From: Streptomyces roseus
GTDB taxonomy: Bacteria; Actinomycetota; Actinomycetes; Streptomycetales; Streptomycetaceae
Length of the DNA: 64,000 nt
Assembly (NCBI RefSeq): GCF_001044425.1
Contig: NZ_LFML01000032.1
Coordinates: forward strand, 1-64,000
Direction: 5' to 3'
Part shown: piece by piece, positions 32,788 through 42,298 of the stretch
Layout: each line of letters begins with the position of its first letter
Position numbering within the stretch: position 1 is the stretch's first letter
Made by a program: the position numbers and the translations under genes
The notes under the pieces: generated by a model
The model's input: only the letters and a program-made list of their open reading frames with translations
Databases searched by the model: none
What the model was told of the DNA's origin: nothing

Positions 32788-33900
32788 CTAGCGCTCCGAG
32801 GCGGCCAGCTGGCCGCAGGCGCCGTCGATCTCCTGGCCGCGGGTGTCCCGAACGGTCACCGGCACGCCGTGGCGGGCGATGGCCTCGACGAAGGCCTTCT
32901 CGTCCTCGGGGCGCGAGGCGGTCCACTTCGAGCCCGGCGTCGGGTTCAGCGGGATCAGGTTGACGTGGACGCGCTTGCCCTTGAGCAGGCGGCCGAGGAG
33001 GTCTCCGCGCCAGGCCTGGTCGTTGATGTCGCGGATCAGGGCGTACTCGATGGAGATCCGGCGGCCGGACTTCTCGGCGTACTCCCAGGCGGCGTCGAGG
33101 ACCTCGCGGACCTTCCAGCGGGTGTTCACGGGGACGAGGGTGTCGCGCAGTTCGTCGTCCGGCGCGTGCAGCGAGACGGCGAGGCGGCACTTGAAGCCCT
33201 CGTCGGCGAAGCGCAGCATCGCCGGGACCAGGCCGACGGTGGAGACGGTGATACCGCGCTGCGACAGGCCGAGGCCGTCGGGCTCGGGGTCGGTGAGGCG
33301 GCGGATGGCGCCGACGACCCGCTTGTAGTTGGCCAGCGGCTCGCCCATGCCCATGAAGACGATGTTGGAGAGGCGGGCCGGTCCGCCGGGGACCTCGCCG
33401 TCGCGCAGCGCGCGCATGCCGTCGACGATCTGGTGGACGATCTCGGCGGTGGACAGGTTGCGGTCCAGGCCCGCCTGGCCGGTGGCGCAGAACGGGCAGT
33501 TCATGCCGCAGCCGGCCTGCGAGGAGATGCACATGGTGACCCGGTCGGGGTAGCGCATCAGCACGGACTCGACGAGCGTGCCGTCGTGCAGCTTCCACAG
33601 GGTCTTGCGCGTGGTGTCCTCGTCGCACGAGATGTGCCGGATGACGTTCATCAGCTCGGGCAGCAGCTCTTCGCGGAGCTTCTCCCGCGAGCCCGCCGGG
33701 ATGTCGGTCCACTCGGCCGGGTCGTGCGCGTACCGGGCGAAGTAGTGCTGCGAGAGCTGCTTGGCCCGGAAGGGCTTCTCGCCGATCGCCGCGACCGCCT
33801 CGCGACGCTCCTCGGGGGTGAGGTCGGCGAGATGCCGGGGCGGCTTCTTGGCCCCGCGAGGGGCGACGAAGGTGAGCTCTCCCGGGACAGGGCGGGCCAT
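32788..33900 (-). CDS. rlmN: Dual-specificity 23S rRNA/tRNA adenine C2-methyltransferase
   Basis: A radical SAM enzyme of 370 residues. The [4Fe-4S] cluster motif is [12 protein letters not shown] (CxxxCxxC), with the GMGEP motif ([11 protein letters not shown]) for SAM. Two more catalytic cysteines are expected; one is in the C-terminal IDGACGQL. It methylates A2503 of 23S rRNA and A37 of some tRNAs. ATG 33900 ([11 protein letters not shown]) has AGGAG nine bases upstream; the longer frame to 33975 is not supported. Gene order with cdsA, frr and pyrH is conserved in Streptomyces. Confidence 0.95.
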   Translation of the reverse strand: MARPVPGELTFVAPRGAKKPPRHLADLTPEERREAVAAIGEKPFRAKQLSQHYFARYAHDPAEWTDIPAGSREKLREELLPELMNVIRHISCDEDTTRKTLWKLHDGTLVESVLMRYPDRVTMCISSQAGCGMNCPFCATGQAGLDRNLSTAEIVHQIVDGMRALRDGEVPGGPARLSNIVFMGMGEPLANYKRVVGAIRRLTDPEPDGLGLSQRGITVSTVGLVPAMLRFADEGFKCRLAVSLHAPDDELRDTLVPVNTRWKVREVLDAAWEYAEKSGRRISIEYALIRDINDQAWRGDLLGRLLKGKRVHVNLIPLNPTPGSKWTASRPEDEKAFVEAIARHGVPVTVRDTRGQEIDGACGQLAASER

Positions 33901-34061
33901 GGCTGGTACTCCTCGTAAGACGAAAGGCGCGCCGCAGAAGCAGCGCGCCCCTCTAGAGTAACCGCCCGGACCCACCCAAAGCCTTCGGACGTACGTCGTC
34001 CCAGCTCAGCGGGGTTGCCCTGGTGAACCGCCCGCGGGCCGGAACCCGCCGGGGCCCGGTT

Positions 34062-35135
34062 TCAGCCGGTGCCGACGAACGCGGCGAGCAGCAGCCACAC
34101 CACCGGGGCGGTCGGCAGCAGGGAGTCGAGGCGGTCCATGATGCCGCCGTGGCCCGGCAGGAGCGTGCCCATGTCCTTGATCCCCAGGTCCCGCTTGATC
34201 ATCGACTCGCCGAGGTCGCCCAGCGTGGCGCTGACCGCGACCGCGAGGCCGAGCAGCAGCCCCTGCCACCAGGCGCCCCCGTCGATCAGGAACTCCATGC
34301 ACAGCGCGCCGGCCGCCATCGCGAAGGCCACCGCGCCGAACAGCCCCTCGCGGGTCTTGCCGGGGCTGATGCGCGGCGCCAGCTTCGTCTTGCCGAAGCG
34401 CCAGCCCACCGCGTACGCCCCGGTGTCGCTGACCACCGTCAGCAGCAGGAAGGTGACCACGCGCTCCGGGCCGTCGTCGGCGGTGAGCAGCATCGCGACG
34501 AAGGTGGCCAGGAAGGGCACGTAGAAGGCGGCGAAGACGCCTGCGGTGACGTCCTTGAGGTAGTCCTCCGGCGGTTCCGTCATCCGCCAGACGAGGACCG
34601 CCAGCGCCGTCAGGGCCATGGCCACCCAGGCGCCCTCGGCGCCCCGGACGTACCCGGCGATGACCATCGCGGCGCCGCCGACCGCGAGCGGGACGAGCGG
34701 GGCCTTGATGCCCTTCTTCTCCTGGAGCCGGGAGGTGAGCTCCCACAGGCCCACGACGACCGCGACGGCGATGACGCCGACGAAGACCGCCTTGACGATG
34801 AACAGCGAAGCGAAGATCACCGCACCGAGGCCGACGCCGACCCCTATGGCGGCACGCAGGTCCCGCCCCGCCCGCTTCTTCGGCGGCGGCGTGGCGTCCT
34901 GCGGTGCCTGCGAGGGCGGAGGCGGGGGGCTGGGCATGGGCTCCTGCGGCGGCGTCTCGGCGCGGAACGGGGGGCCGCCGTCGGTGGCGGCCCCCCGATC
35001 GCGTGCTTCCCGGTCGTCGAAGTCACGGCCGGCGGCATCGGGCACGATGGGCATGGGCCGAGTGTGCGGGCCCACCAGCGCATCGTATGCGGGACCCGCC
35101 GGAACCGGCTCCGTGGCCCAGGGAGAGTCGTTCAT
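34062..35135 (-). CDS. cdsA: Phosphatidate cytidylyltransferase
   Basis: Converts phosphatidate and CTP to CDP-diacylglycerol at the membrane. The protein has 357 residues, longer than the roughly 280 of E. coli because of a 100-residue disordered N-terminus rich in Pro, Arg and Glu. About eight helices follow. The family signature is near the C-terminus: LGDLGESMIKRDLGIKDMG, then LLPGHGGIMDRLDS. ATG 35135 overlaps the frr stop by one base, so the two are cotranscribed. Confidence 0.93.
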   Translation of the reverse strand: MNDSPWATEPVPAGPAYDALVGPHTRPMPIVPDAAGRDFDDREARDRGAATDGGPPFRAETPPQEPMPSPPPPPSQAPQDATPPPKKRAGRDLRAAIGVGVGLGAVIFASLFIVKAVFVGVIAVAVVVGLWELTSRLQEKKGIKAPLVPLAVGGAAMVIAGYVRGAEGAWVAMALTALAVLVWRMTEPPEDYLKDVTAGVFAAFYVPFLATFVAMLLTADDGPERVVTFLLLTVVSDTGAYAVGWRFGKTKLAPRISPGKTREGLFGAVAFAMAAGALCMEFLIDGGAWWQGLLLGLAVAVSATLGDLGESMIKRDLGIKDMGTLLPGHGGIMDRLDSLLPTAPVVWLLLAAFVGTG

Positions 35136-35692
35136 CAGACCTCGAGGAGCTCGGCTTCCTTGTGCTTGAGCAGCTCGTCGACCTGCGCGACGTACTTCGC
35201 GGTGGTGTCGTCGAGCTCCTTCTCCGCGCGGCGCACCTCGTCCTCGCCGGACTCCTTGTCCTTGACGAGCTTGTCGAGGGAGTCCTTCGCCTTGCGGCGG
35301 ACGGCGCGGATCGAGACCTTGGAGTCCTCGGCCTTGGTGCGCGCGACCTTGATGTACTCCTTGCGGCGGTCCTGCGTCAGCTCGGGGAAGGTCACCCGGA
35401 TGATGTTGCCGTCGTTGCTGGGGTTGACACCCAGGTCGGAGTCGCGGATGGCCTGCTCGATGTTGCGCAGGGCGCTCTTGTCGAACGGGGTCACGATCGC
35501 CATGCGCGGCTCGGGCACCGAGAAGGACGCGAGCTGGTTGATGGGCGTGATGGCGCCGTAGTAGTCCGCCACGATCTTGTTGAACATCGCCGGGTGCGCA
35601 CGACCGGTGCGGATCGCCGCGAAGTCTTCCTTGGCGACGACGACGGCCTTCTCCATCTTCTCCTCGGCCTCGAGGAGGATTTCTTCGATCAC
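35135..35692 (-). CDS. frr: Ribosome recycling factor
   Basis: A 185-residue protein, the standard length for RRF. It splits post-termination ribosomes with EF-G. The sequence starts [21 protein letters not shown] and includes the conserved [11 protein letters not shown] and [15 protein letters not shown]. The true start is GTG 35692: AGGAG lies six bases before it, within a short stretch that could otherwise be read from an ATG at 35707. Downstream it overlaps cdsA by one base; upstream is pyrH with an 85-bp gap. Confidence 0.95.
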   Translation of the reverse strand: MIEEILLEAEEKMEKAVVVAKEDFAAIRTGRAHPAMFNKIVADYYGAITPINQLASFSVPEPRMAIVTPFDKSALRNIEQAIRDSDLGVNPSNDGNIIRVTFPELTQDRRKEYIKVARTKAEDSKVSIRAVRRKAKDSLDKLVKDKESGEDEVRRAEKELDDTTAKYVAQVDELLKHKEAELLEV

Positions 35693-35777
35693 CACGTGCT
35701 CCTGCATGTCAGATATGGATGGTTCAGGCGGGCGGGGCGGGCTCGGCCCAGCGGGGCCGGGCCCGGCGTCGAGGCGC

Positions 35778-36557
35778 TCAGGCCCGGGTGCCCTGGTCGC
35801 TCACGAGCGTGCCGATCTTCTCACCCTTGACGGCGCGGGCGATATTGCCCTCGGCGAGCAGCTCGAAGACCAGGATCGGCAGCTTGTTGTCGCGGCACAG
35901 CGTGATGGCGGTGGCGTCGGCGACCTTGAGGTCGCGGGACAGCACCTCGCTGTACTCCAGCGCGTCGAACTTCACCGCGTCGGGGTTCTTCTTCGGGTCG
36001 GAGTCGTAGACCCCGTCGACGCCGTTCTTGCCCATGAGCAGGGCCTCGGCGTCGATTTCCAGGGCCCGCTGGGCGGCCGTGGTGTCGGTGGAGAAGTACG
36101 GCATGCCCATGCCGGCGCCGAAGATCACGACGCGGCCCTTCTCCAGGTGTCGTACGGCGCGCAGCGGGATGTACGGCTCCGCGACCTGACCCATGGTGAT
36201 GGCCGTCTGCACACGGGAGTCGATGCCTTCCTTCTCCAGGAAGTCCTGGAGGGCGAGGCAGTTCATGACGGTGCCCAGCATGCCCATGTAGTCGGACCGG
36301 GCACGGTCCATGCCGCGCTGCTGGAGTTCGGCGCCGCGGAAGAAGTTTCCGCCGCCGATCACGACGGCGATCTCCGCGCCGTCACGGACCACCGCGGCGA
36401 TTTCGCGCGCGATGGCATGGACGACGTCGGGGTCGACGCCCAGTCCTCCACCACCGGAGAAGGCCTCGCCCGACAGCTTCAGCATGAAGCGGCGGCCCTT
36501 CTTGTCGTGGTCGCTCTTGTCGTCGGAAGCGGTGTGGGGGTCCACGCCCTGATTCAT
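35778..36557 (-). CDS. pyrH: UMP kinase
   Basis: A hexameric bacterial UMP kinase of 259 residues that phosphorylates UMP to UDP. The amino-acid-kinase fold shows [46 protein letters not shown] and the C-terminal [23 protein letters not shown] 36557 has GAGGAG six bases before it; the apparent extension to 36575 begins with the Shine-Dalgarno itself. A strong hairpin separates it from tsf. Confidence 0.95.
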   Translation of the reverse strand: MNQGVDPHTASDDKSDHDKKGRRFMLKLSGEAFSGGGGLGVDPDVVHAIAREIAAVVRDGAEIAVVIGGGNFFRGAELQQRGMDRARSDYMGMLGTVMNCLALQDFLEKEGIDSRVQTAITMGQVAEPYIPLRAVRHLEKGRVVIFGAGMGMPYFSTDTTAAQRALEIDAEALLMGKNGVDGVYDSDPKKNPDAVKFDALEYSEVLSRDLKVADATAITLCRDNKLPILVFELLAEGNIARAVKGEKIGTLVSDQGTRA

Positions 36558-36584
36558 GGAGATCTCCTCGTGCACATACGAAGA

Positions 36585-36631
36585 AGGCCATTGCCGGTGG
36601 GTCCTCGCGGTTCCCTCTACGGCAATGGCCT
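36585..36631 (-). terminator. Hairpin between tsf and pyrH
   Basis: AGGCCATTGCCG (36585-36596) and CGGCAATGGCCT (36620-36631) form 12 perfect base pairs around a 23-base loop. On the minus strand it is followed by TTCTTCG, a partial U-run. It probably terminates or attenuates the rpsB-tsf transcript ahead of pyrH. Confidence 0.75.
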
Positions 36632-36720
36632 CCTCGTCAGATCTGCGGTCGTTCCGCGCGCACGCGGACGACTGCTTCAGACCCTACCGGGGTCCGGTGT
36701 CCGTCGTTGTGAGGACGGAC

Positions 36721-37557
36721 TCAGATGCCGACCTTGATGCGCGAGAAACGCACCAGGGTGACACCGGCCTCGTCCAGAACCTTCTGGACGGACTTCTTGG
36801 CGTCCAGGGCGTACGCCTGGCCGAGCAGCGTGTTGTCGCGGAAGAAGCCGTTGACACGACCCTCGACGATCTTCGGCAGGGCGGCCTCGGGCTTGCCCTC
36901 CGCGCGGGTGACCTCTTCGGCGACGCGGCGCTCGGACTCGACGACCTCGGCCGGGACGTCCTCGGCGGACAGCCACTTCGGCGCGAACGCGGCGATGTGC
37001 TGCGCGACGCCGCGGGCGACCTCGGCGTTCTCCTTGTCGAGCTCGACCAGGACACCGATCTGGTACGGCAGGTCGGGCATGGTGCGGTGCATGTACGACG
37101 TGACGTAACCGCCGGTGAACTGCGCGAAGCGGTCCAGGACGATCTTCTCGCCGAGGTTGGCGTTCGCCTCGTCCACGAAGGCCGTGACGGTCTTGCCCGG
37201 GGCGATCTCGGACGCGAGCAGCGCCTCGATGTCGGCCGGGGAGGTCGCGGCGACGTGCGCGGCCAGCTCGTTGGCGACGGCGAGGAACTTCTCGCCCTTC
37301 GCGACGAAGTCCGTCTCGCACTTCAGCTCGACGATGACACCGGAGGTGTTGTCGTCGGCGATGAGGGACACGACGGCACCGTTCTCGGCAGAACGGCCCT
37401 CGCGCTTGGCGACGCCCTTCTGACCCTTGATACGGAGCGCCTCGACGGCCTTGTCGACGTCGCCGTCGGAGTCGACCAGCGCGTTCTTGCAGTCCAGCAT
37501 GCCGGCGCCGGTGAGCTCGCGGAGCTTCTTGACGTCAGCGGCGGTGTAGTTCGCCAT
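36721..37557 (-). CDS. tsf: Elongation factor Ts
   Basis: The guanine nucleotide exchange factor for EF-Tu, 278 residues. Visible parts are the N-terminal UBA-like TAADVKKLRELTGAGMLDCK, then CETDFVAKGEKF, the EF-Tu-contacting TDFV segment, and AEGKPEAALPKIVEGR near the C-terminus. ATG 37557 is followed by MANYTAADV as in other actinobacteria. It is downstream of rpsB with a hairpin between, the common bacterial rpsB-tsf pair. Confidence 0.96.
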   Translation of the reverse strand: MANYTAADVKKLRELTGAGMLDCKNALVDSDGDVDKAVEALRIKGQKGVAKREGRSAENGAVVSLIADDNTSGVIVELKCETDFVAKGEKFLAVANELAAHVAATSPADIEALLASEIAPGKTVTAFVDEANANLGEKIVLDRFAQFTGGYVTSYMHRTMPDLPYQIGVLVELDKENAEVARGVAQHIAAFAPKWLSAEDVPAEVVESERRVAEEVTRAEGKPEAALPKIVEGRVNGFFRDNTLLGQAYALDAKKSVQKVLDEAGVTLVRFSRIKVGI

Positions 37558-37598
37558 GAGTCTGTGATTCTCTCTCGAAGTCGTAGATCTACGGGTGA

Positions 37599-37638
37599 AC
37601 GGCGGAGGAGCGCGCTTGTGGCGCGGCTCCCCCGCCGT
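37599..37638 (-). terminator. Attenuator-like hairpin between rpsB and tsf
   Basis: About 16 base pairs (ACGGCGG, GGAGC and GCGC steps with one mismatch and one bulge) close a small loop, 54 bases after the rpsB stop. It resembles the intercistronic hairpin that lowers tsf relative to rpsB in other bacteria. Confidence 0.6.
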
Positions 37639-37691
37639 CATCGTCCGTGCTGCGAGTGCCCGGCGGATGAACGCCGGGCTCTCTCAGAGGG

Positions 37692-38600
37692 TCAGGCCTG
37701 CTCGGCGTCGGCGGCCGGAGCCTCGACGACGGCCTCGGCGGCCGGGGTCTCGTCGGCCTCGGCGGCCGGGGTCTCGACAGCGGCCTCGGCGGCCGGGGCG
37801 GCCTCGGCGTCGTCGGCCTTCTTCTCACCCTCGAGCAGGTCGCGCTCCCACTCGGCGAGCGGCTCGGCAGCGGCCTTCTCGCCCGGCTTCGAGTCACCGG
37901 TCGCAGCGCCGGAGCGGGCGATGAGGCCCTCGGCGACGGCGTCGGCGATCACGCGGGTGAGCAGGGTGACGGAGCGGATCGCGTCGTCGTTGCCCGGGAT
38001 CTTGTAGTCGACCTCGTCGGGGTCGCAGTTGGTGTCGAGGATCGCGACGACCGGGATGTGGAGCTTGCGCGCCTCACCGACGGCGATGTGCTCCTTCTTG
38101 GTGTCGACGATCCAGACGGCGCTGGGAACCTTCGACATCTCGCGGATACCACCGAGGGTCTTCTCCAGCTTGGTCTTCTCGCGGGAGAGGACCAGGAGCT
38201 CCTTCTTGGTGAGACCCGAGGCGGCGACGTCCTCGAAGTCGATCGCCTCAAGCTCCTTCAGACGCTGGAGGCGCTTGTAGACGGTGGAGAAGTTGGTGAG
38301 CATGCCACCCAGCCACCGCTGGTTGACGTACGGCATACCAACGCGCGTCGCCTGCTCGGCGATGGCCTCCTGGGCCTGCTTCTTGGTACCGACGAACATG
38401 ATGGAGCCGCCGTGGGCGACGGTCTCCTTGACGAACTCGTAGGCGCGGTCGATGTACGACAGCGACTGGAGCAGGTCGATGATGTAGATGCCGTTGCGCT
38501 CGGTGAAGATGAAGCGCTTCATCTTCGGGTTCCAGCGACGGGTCTGGTGACCGAAGTGGACGCCGCTTTCCAGCAGCTCCCGCATCGTTACGACGGCCAT
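37692..38600 (-). CDS. rpsB: 30S ribosomal protein S2
   Basis: A 302-residue S2, about 60 longer than E. coli S2. The conserved core (1-235) has [22 protein letters not shown] and [16 protein letters not shown]. The C-terminal tail beyond residue 240 is an Ala/Glu-rich extension with repeats of the type [21 protein letters not shown], typical of streptomycetes. ATG 38600 has GGAG six bases upstream; the second ATG six bases earlier is too close to it. Two perfect DnaA boxes lie 180 bp upstream. Confidence 0.96.
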   Translation of the reverse strand: MAVVTMRELLESGVHFGHQTRRWNPKMKRFIFTERNGIYIIDLLQSLSYIDRAYEFVKETVAHGGSIMFVGTKKQAQEAIAEQATRVGMPYVNQRWLGGMLTNFSTVYKRLQRLKELEAIDFEDVAASGLTKKELLVLSREKTKLEKTLGGIREMSKVPSAVWIVDTKKEHIAVGEARKLHIPVVAILDTNCDPDEVDYKIPGNDDAIRSVTLLTRVIADAVAEGLIARSGAATGDSKPGEKAAAEPLAEWERDLLEGEKKADDAEAAPAAEAAVETPAAEADETPAAEAVVEAPAADAEQA

Positions 38601-38781
38601 GGCCATCTCCTTGGTTTCTCGGTTTGGTTCCTGACGCCCCACCGCGCCCTGCCCCCGGAAGGGGACCGAGAGACGCTTTCACCCGGCCTGAGCGGCTGGT
38701 GCTGGGGCGTGCGAAGTCGACCCGGTGACCCGGATCGCCGTAAGAAGTGTACGGGACCGGGCGGTATGCCAGGTGACGCCG

Positions 38782-38808
38782 TTGTCCACACCCGGCCCCT
38801 TGTCCACA
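38782..38808 (+). other. Two perfect DnaA boxes
   Basis: TTGTCCACA occurs at 38782-38790 and again, same orientation, at 38800-38808. This is the preferred Streptomyces DnaA box. They lie between rpsB and the divergent M23 peptidase, in the only good promoter region for both. A perfect 9-mer of this composition is expected about 0.1 times in this GC-rich window. Confidence 0.7.
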
Positions 38809-38849
38809 GGCCCGCTCACGCTGCGCGACCCGACGGCAACCTGGACGGC

Positions 38850-39314
38850 ATGACGACACTGCTGATCACGCTGCTCCTGGCCCTGACGCAGGCGTTCTCC
38901 GCCGGGGCCCGGCCGCTGCCGCCGCCCCTGGTGGTGACGCGCTGGTGGGACCCGCCCCCGACCCCCTACGCGGCGGGGCACCGCGGGGTGGACCTGGCCG
39001 CCCCGGTGGGCGCCGAGGTCAGGGCGGTGGGCCCGGGCCGGGTGCACCACGCGGGGCCGGTGGCCGGCCGCGGGGTCCTGTCCCTGACCCTTCCCGGCGG
39101 CCTGCGCACCACGTACGAACCGGTCCGGCCGCTGGTCGCGGAGGGCGAGGAGGTCACGGCCGGCCAAGTGGTGGCGGTCCTCACGGAGGGCACGCACTGC
39201 GCGACCCCCTGCCTCCACTGGGGCCTCCTCTCGGGCACGGCGTACCTGAACCCCCTGACCGTCCTCCCCCACCCGACACCAAGACTCCTGCCCCTCACCC
39301 CCCAGGACGACTGA
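38850..39314 (+). CDS. Small exported M23-family peptidase
   Basis: A 154-residue LytM-type metallopeptidase. A signal peptide (MTTLLITLLLALTQAFSAGA, about 20 residues) leads to a minimal M23 domain. Zinc ligands are His and Asp of AGHRGVDLAAPVG and the C-terminal CLHWGLLSG; GLRTTYEPVRPLV is the central strand. The domain is intact, so it may cleave peptidoglycan cross-links, probably outside the membrane. It is divergent from rpsB. Similar genes stand next to rpsB in other actinobacteria. Confidence 0.88.
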   Translation: MTTLLITLLLALTQAFSAGARPLPPPLVVTRWWDPPPTPYAAGHRGVDLAAPVGAEVRAVGPGRVHHAGPVAGRGVLSLTLPGGLRTTYEPVRPLVAEGEEVTAGQVVAVLTEGTHCATPCLHWGLLSGTAYLNPLTVLPHPTPRLLPLTPQDD

Positions 39315-39415
39315 CCGGGGCCGCGCAGCCCGAGAAGGCACCGACGGACGAGCCGATCGCCCTCCGGGCAACCCGGCAGGTGAGGGCGGCGCGTGCCCGT
39401 GGCGGCCAGGCAGCC

Positions 39416-39997
39416 TCAGCTCTGCACGCCCCGGAGGGCCATGCCCACGGCCGCCTCCGTCACCACACCGGGGTCCTCGGCGGCGCCGAGTTCGATGCGG
39501 CGCACCGCCGCGTCGACGACCCCCTGGAGCAGCATCGCCGCGAGGCGGGGCTGCTCGTGCCCCAGGGCGCCCAGTGCCTCCACGATCATCGCCACGAGAC
39601 CCCCGTGCGCAGCGCGGATCTTCTCCCGCGCCCCCGCGTCCAGCTCGCTGGCCGAGATCGCGACCACCGCCCGGTGGCGCCGGTCCCCGACGAGTCCCAG
39701 CTGGCTGCGGACATAGGCCTCGACCTTGGCCTCCGGCGTCTCGGCCCGCTCCATCGCCGCTTCGATCTCGGCGGCCCACACGGGGAAGTCCACCGCGCAC
39801 AGCTCTTCGACCACGGCCGCGCGGGAGCGGAAGTACTCGTACACGGAGGACCGGGCGAGGCCGGTGCGCTCCGCGAGGGCGGGGAAGGTCAGCGCCTCCG
39901 TCCCGCCTTCGGACAGCAGGGAGCGTGCGGCGTCCAGCAGGGCGCCGCGCTGCATCGACCGGTGCTCGGCCACGGAGGCCGCTCGAATCCTGGGCAC
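39416..39997 (-). CDS. TetR/AcrR-family transcriptional regulator
   Basis: A 193-residue repressor. The N-terminal helix-turn-helix spans about 18-62: LLDAARSLLSEGG, then FPALAERTGLARSSVYEYFRSR. The ligand domain is helical with many Ala and Glu and no recognisable pocket. The start is GTG 39997. The gene lies 28 bases after whiG and may share its transcript. No palindrome is visible near its own start, so its target may be elsewhere; the TGAAC sites at 19662-19696 are a TetR-type operator without a neighbour regulator. Confidence 0.85.
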   Translation of the reverse strand: MPRIRAASVAEHRSMQRGALLDAARSLLSEGGTEALTFPALAERTGLARSSVYEYFRSRAAVVEELCAVDFPVWAAEIEAAMERAETPEAKVEAYVRSQLGLVGDRRHRAVVAISASELDAGAREKIRAAHGGLVAMIVEALGALGHEQPRLAAMLLQGVVDAAVRRIELGAAEDPGVVTEAAVGMALRGVQS

Positions 39998-40025
39998 ACG
40001 TCCACTCTACGGAGGGGGCGCAAGC

Positions 40026-40862
40026 TCATCGGCCGACATCCGCCAGCTTGGCCCGCAGTTGGAGCACCGACTTGGTGTGGATCTGACTGACCCGGCTCTC
40101 TGTGACCCCGAGCACGTTGCCGATCTCGGCGAGGGTGAGGCCCTCGTAGTAGTAGAGCGTGACGACGGTCTTCTCCCGCTCCGGCAGGGTGTTGATCGCC
40201 CTGGCCAGGAGCCTGCGCAGCTCACGGTCCTCGGCCACCTCGACCGGGTTGTCGGCGGCGGTGTCCTCCAGGGTGTCCATCAGCGAGAGGCGGTCTCCGC
40301 CCTCGCCGCCGACGTGCAGCAGCTCCTCCAGGGCCACGACGTTGGCCAGGGACAACTGGCTGAACACGGCGTGGAGTTCCTCCACGGCGATGCCCATCTC
40401 CCCGGCGACCTCGTGCTCGGTCGGGGTGCGGCGCAGCTGGGCTTCGAGGGTGGCGTAGGCGCGCTCCACGGCCCTGGCCTTCTGCCGGACCGAGCGCGGG
40501 ATCCAGTCCAGGGCGCGCAGCTCGTCGATCATCGCGCCCCGGATGCGGGTGATCGCGTACGTCTCGAACTTGATGGACCGGTCGATGTCGAACTTCTCGA
40601 TGGCGTCGATCAGCCCGAAGACCCCGGAGGAGACGAAGTCGGCCTGTTCCACATTGGGCGGCAGGCCCACGCTGACCCGGCCGGCCACGTACTTCACCAG
40701 GGGCGAGTAGTGCAGGATCAGCTGCTCCCGCAGGCGCTCGTCGCCGCTCTCCTTGTACGAGCGCCACAGCACCTCGAGGGACGAGGGCGCGGTGGTCCGC
40801 ACGCCGCCGCGGGCAGCGGGGGGCACCGCAGCGCGGTCAGACCCTGAGGTGTGCTGGGGCAT
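40026..40862 (-). CDS. whiG: Sporulation sigma factor WhiG
   Basis: A FliA-type sigma factor of 278 residues that begins [12 protein letters not shown], as in S. coelicolor WhiG. Region 2 has [17 protein letters not shown] and [17 protein letters not shown], region 3 is [15 protein letters not shown], and region 4 has [23 protein letters not shown] with the [18 protein letters not shown]. WhiG starts sporulation of aerial hyphae; it is held by the anti-sigma factor RsiG together with c-di-GMP. ATG 40862 was chosen over an upstream frame to 40952. Its position next to rpsB matches other Streptomyces. Confidence 0.97.
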   Translation of the reverse strand: MPQHTSGSDRAAVPPAARGGVRTTAPSSLEVLWRSYKESGDERLREQLILHYSPLVKYVAGRVSVGLPPNVEQADFVSSGVFGLIDAIEKFDIDRSIKFETYAITRIRGAMIDELRALDWIPRSVRQKARAVERAYATLEAQLRRTPTEHEVAGEMGIAVEELHAVFSQLSLANVVALEELLHVGGEGGDRLSLMDTLEDTAADNPVEVAEDRELRRLLARAINTLPEREKTVVTLYYYEGLTLAEIGNVLGVTESRVSQIHTKSVLQLRAKLADVGR

Positions 40863-41071
40863 GCTTCGCCTTTGCCGGAGCGGGATTCCTTGGGAGCGTA
40901 GCGTGACGGAAGTGTCGCGGTGCGCGAAGAGTACGGGATCGCGCACGGGCACCGGGGCGTCCTGACTCGCGCGGGCGACCCGGGACCGGCGCCTGGCGCT
41001 GGGTCCCGGCGGCTGCCACCGGGGAGACCGCGTCTCTCATCGGCTTCACTCTTTCACCGGAACGCCCCAGG

Positions 41072-42298
41072 TCAATGACCGCCTCGCCGGGCACCGCCGG
41101 TTTCTGTGCCTCCTTCAGGTGATTGTGTGGTCAACTGCCAGCCCTCGCCCTGCCGTTCGACGAACCCCAGAGAGTGAAGTTCGTACAGTCTGCCGATGAC
41201 TTCATCGGTGCCGGTGCCCGCGGCGAGGGCCACTTCGCCCGCGTGGACGGGGCGGCCGGCCGGGAGGGCTTCGAGCACGCGGGCGGTTTCCCGGTCCAGC
41301 AGGTCCCGGGCGAGCACCGGCCCGCGCCGCTGCGGGGCCAGTTCGCCCATGTCTCCGACGAGCTCGATGACTTCCGCCGCGTCCGTGACGAGCACGGCTT
41401 CGCCGCGCAGCAGTTCGTGGACCCCTCCCGAGAGCCCGCTGGTGGCCGGTCCGGGAACGCCCATGGTGAACCGGCCGAGCCGCTGGGCCCGGCGGGCGGT
41501 GACGAGGGAGCCGCTGCGGTGGGCCGCCTCGACCACCACGGTGCCCCGGGTCAGGGCGGCGATGACCCGGTTGCGCAGGACGAACCGGGTCGGGGTCGGG
41601 TGGCTTGCGGGCGGCAGCTCCCCCAGGACGATGCCCTGTTCGGCGATGCGGCCGAGCAACTCGGCGTGGCCGCGCGGGTAGGCGACGTCCACCCCGCAGG
41701 CGAGTACCGCGGCGGTGGCCCCGCCGGAGGCGAGGGCCCCCCGGTGGGCCGCGGCGTCCACCCCGTACGCCGCCCCCGAGACCACCACCCAGCCCCGCTC
41801 GGCGAGGCCGGCGGCCAGGGTCTGGGCCATGTGCGCCCCGTACGGGGTGCAGGCCCGGGCCCCGACCACGGCGACGGAGCGCAGCGCCCAGGTCCGCAGG
41901 TCCGCCCGGCCGCGCACCCACAGGCCGATCGGCCGGGCGTCGCCGAGGTCGTCCAGCTGGGTCGGCCATTGCGGGGAGCCGGGGCGGATGAACCGGCCGC
42001 CGCTGCGGGCGGCGGTCGCCAGGTCACGCCGGGGGTCGGCGAGCGCCGCCCGTCTGCGATAGCCGGCGAGCCGCCCCTCCCCCACCCCGGTCAAGGTCGC
42101 CGCCTCGCCGTCCGGGCCGGTCAGCAGCCGTATCAGCCCGACGGCGCCGTGCTCGCGCAGCCATCGCCCGCCGGTCTCCTCGCCGGGCTCCAGCACCCGT
42201 GTCAGGGCGGCCCGCGCCAGCGACTCCGGATCGGGATCCGGCTCGGACGCGGTGTGCGCCGCGGATTCGCTCCGCGGTCCGGTTCCGGTGGCGGTCAT
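41072..42298 (-). CDS. dprA: DNA-processing protein A
   Basis: A 408-residue DprA/Smf protein. It loads RecA on single-stranded DNA and protects incoming DNA in transformable species. The Rossmann core has VAVVGARACTPYGAH, VVSGAAYGVDAAAHRGAL and LRNRVIAALTRGTVVVEA. A C-terminal winged-helix domain follows (AGEVALAAGTGTDEVIGRLYELHSLG). The start overlaps the comM stop by four bases (ATGA). Its job in a non-competent Streptomyces is unclear; recombination is the usual guess. Confidence 0.93.
   Translation of the reverse strand: MTATGTGPRSESAAHTASEPDPDPESLARAALTRVLEPGEETGGRWLREHGAVGLIRLLTGPDGEAATLTGVGEGRLAGYRRRAALADPRRDLATAARSGGRFIRPGSPQWPTQLDDLGDARPIGLWVRGRADLRTWALRSVAVVGARACTPYGAHMAQTLAAGLAERGWVVVSGAAYGVDAAAHRGALASGGATAAVLACGVDVAYPRGHAELLGRIAEQGIVLGELPPASHPTPTRFVLRNRVIAALTRGTVVVEAAHRSGSLVTARRAQRLGRFTMGVPGPATSGLSGGVHELLRGEAVLVTDAAEVIELVGDMGELAPQRRGPVLARDLLDRETARVLEALPAGRPVHAGEVALAAGTGTDEVIGRLYELHSLGFVERQGEGWQLTTQSPEGGTETGGARRGGH

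Noticed and set aside
37692..37850. Tandem DNA repeat at the 3' end of rpsB
   Set aside because: It encodes the Ala/Glu-rich tail of S2 common in Streptomyces, not a mobile element.
38601..38849. c-di-AMP (ydaO) riboswitch before the M23 peptidase
   Set aside because: Such riboswitches often precede cell-wall hydrolase genes in actinobacteria, but this interval is short, shared with the rpsB promoter and shows no ydaO core.
40863..41071. BldD site upstream of whiG
   Set aside because: BldD regulates whiG in S. coelicolor, and GTGA- and TCAC-like words occur here, but I could not find a convincing paired site by eye.
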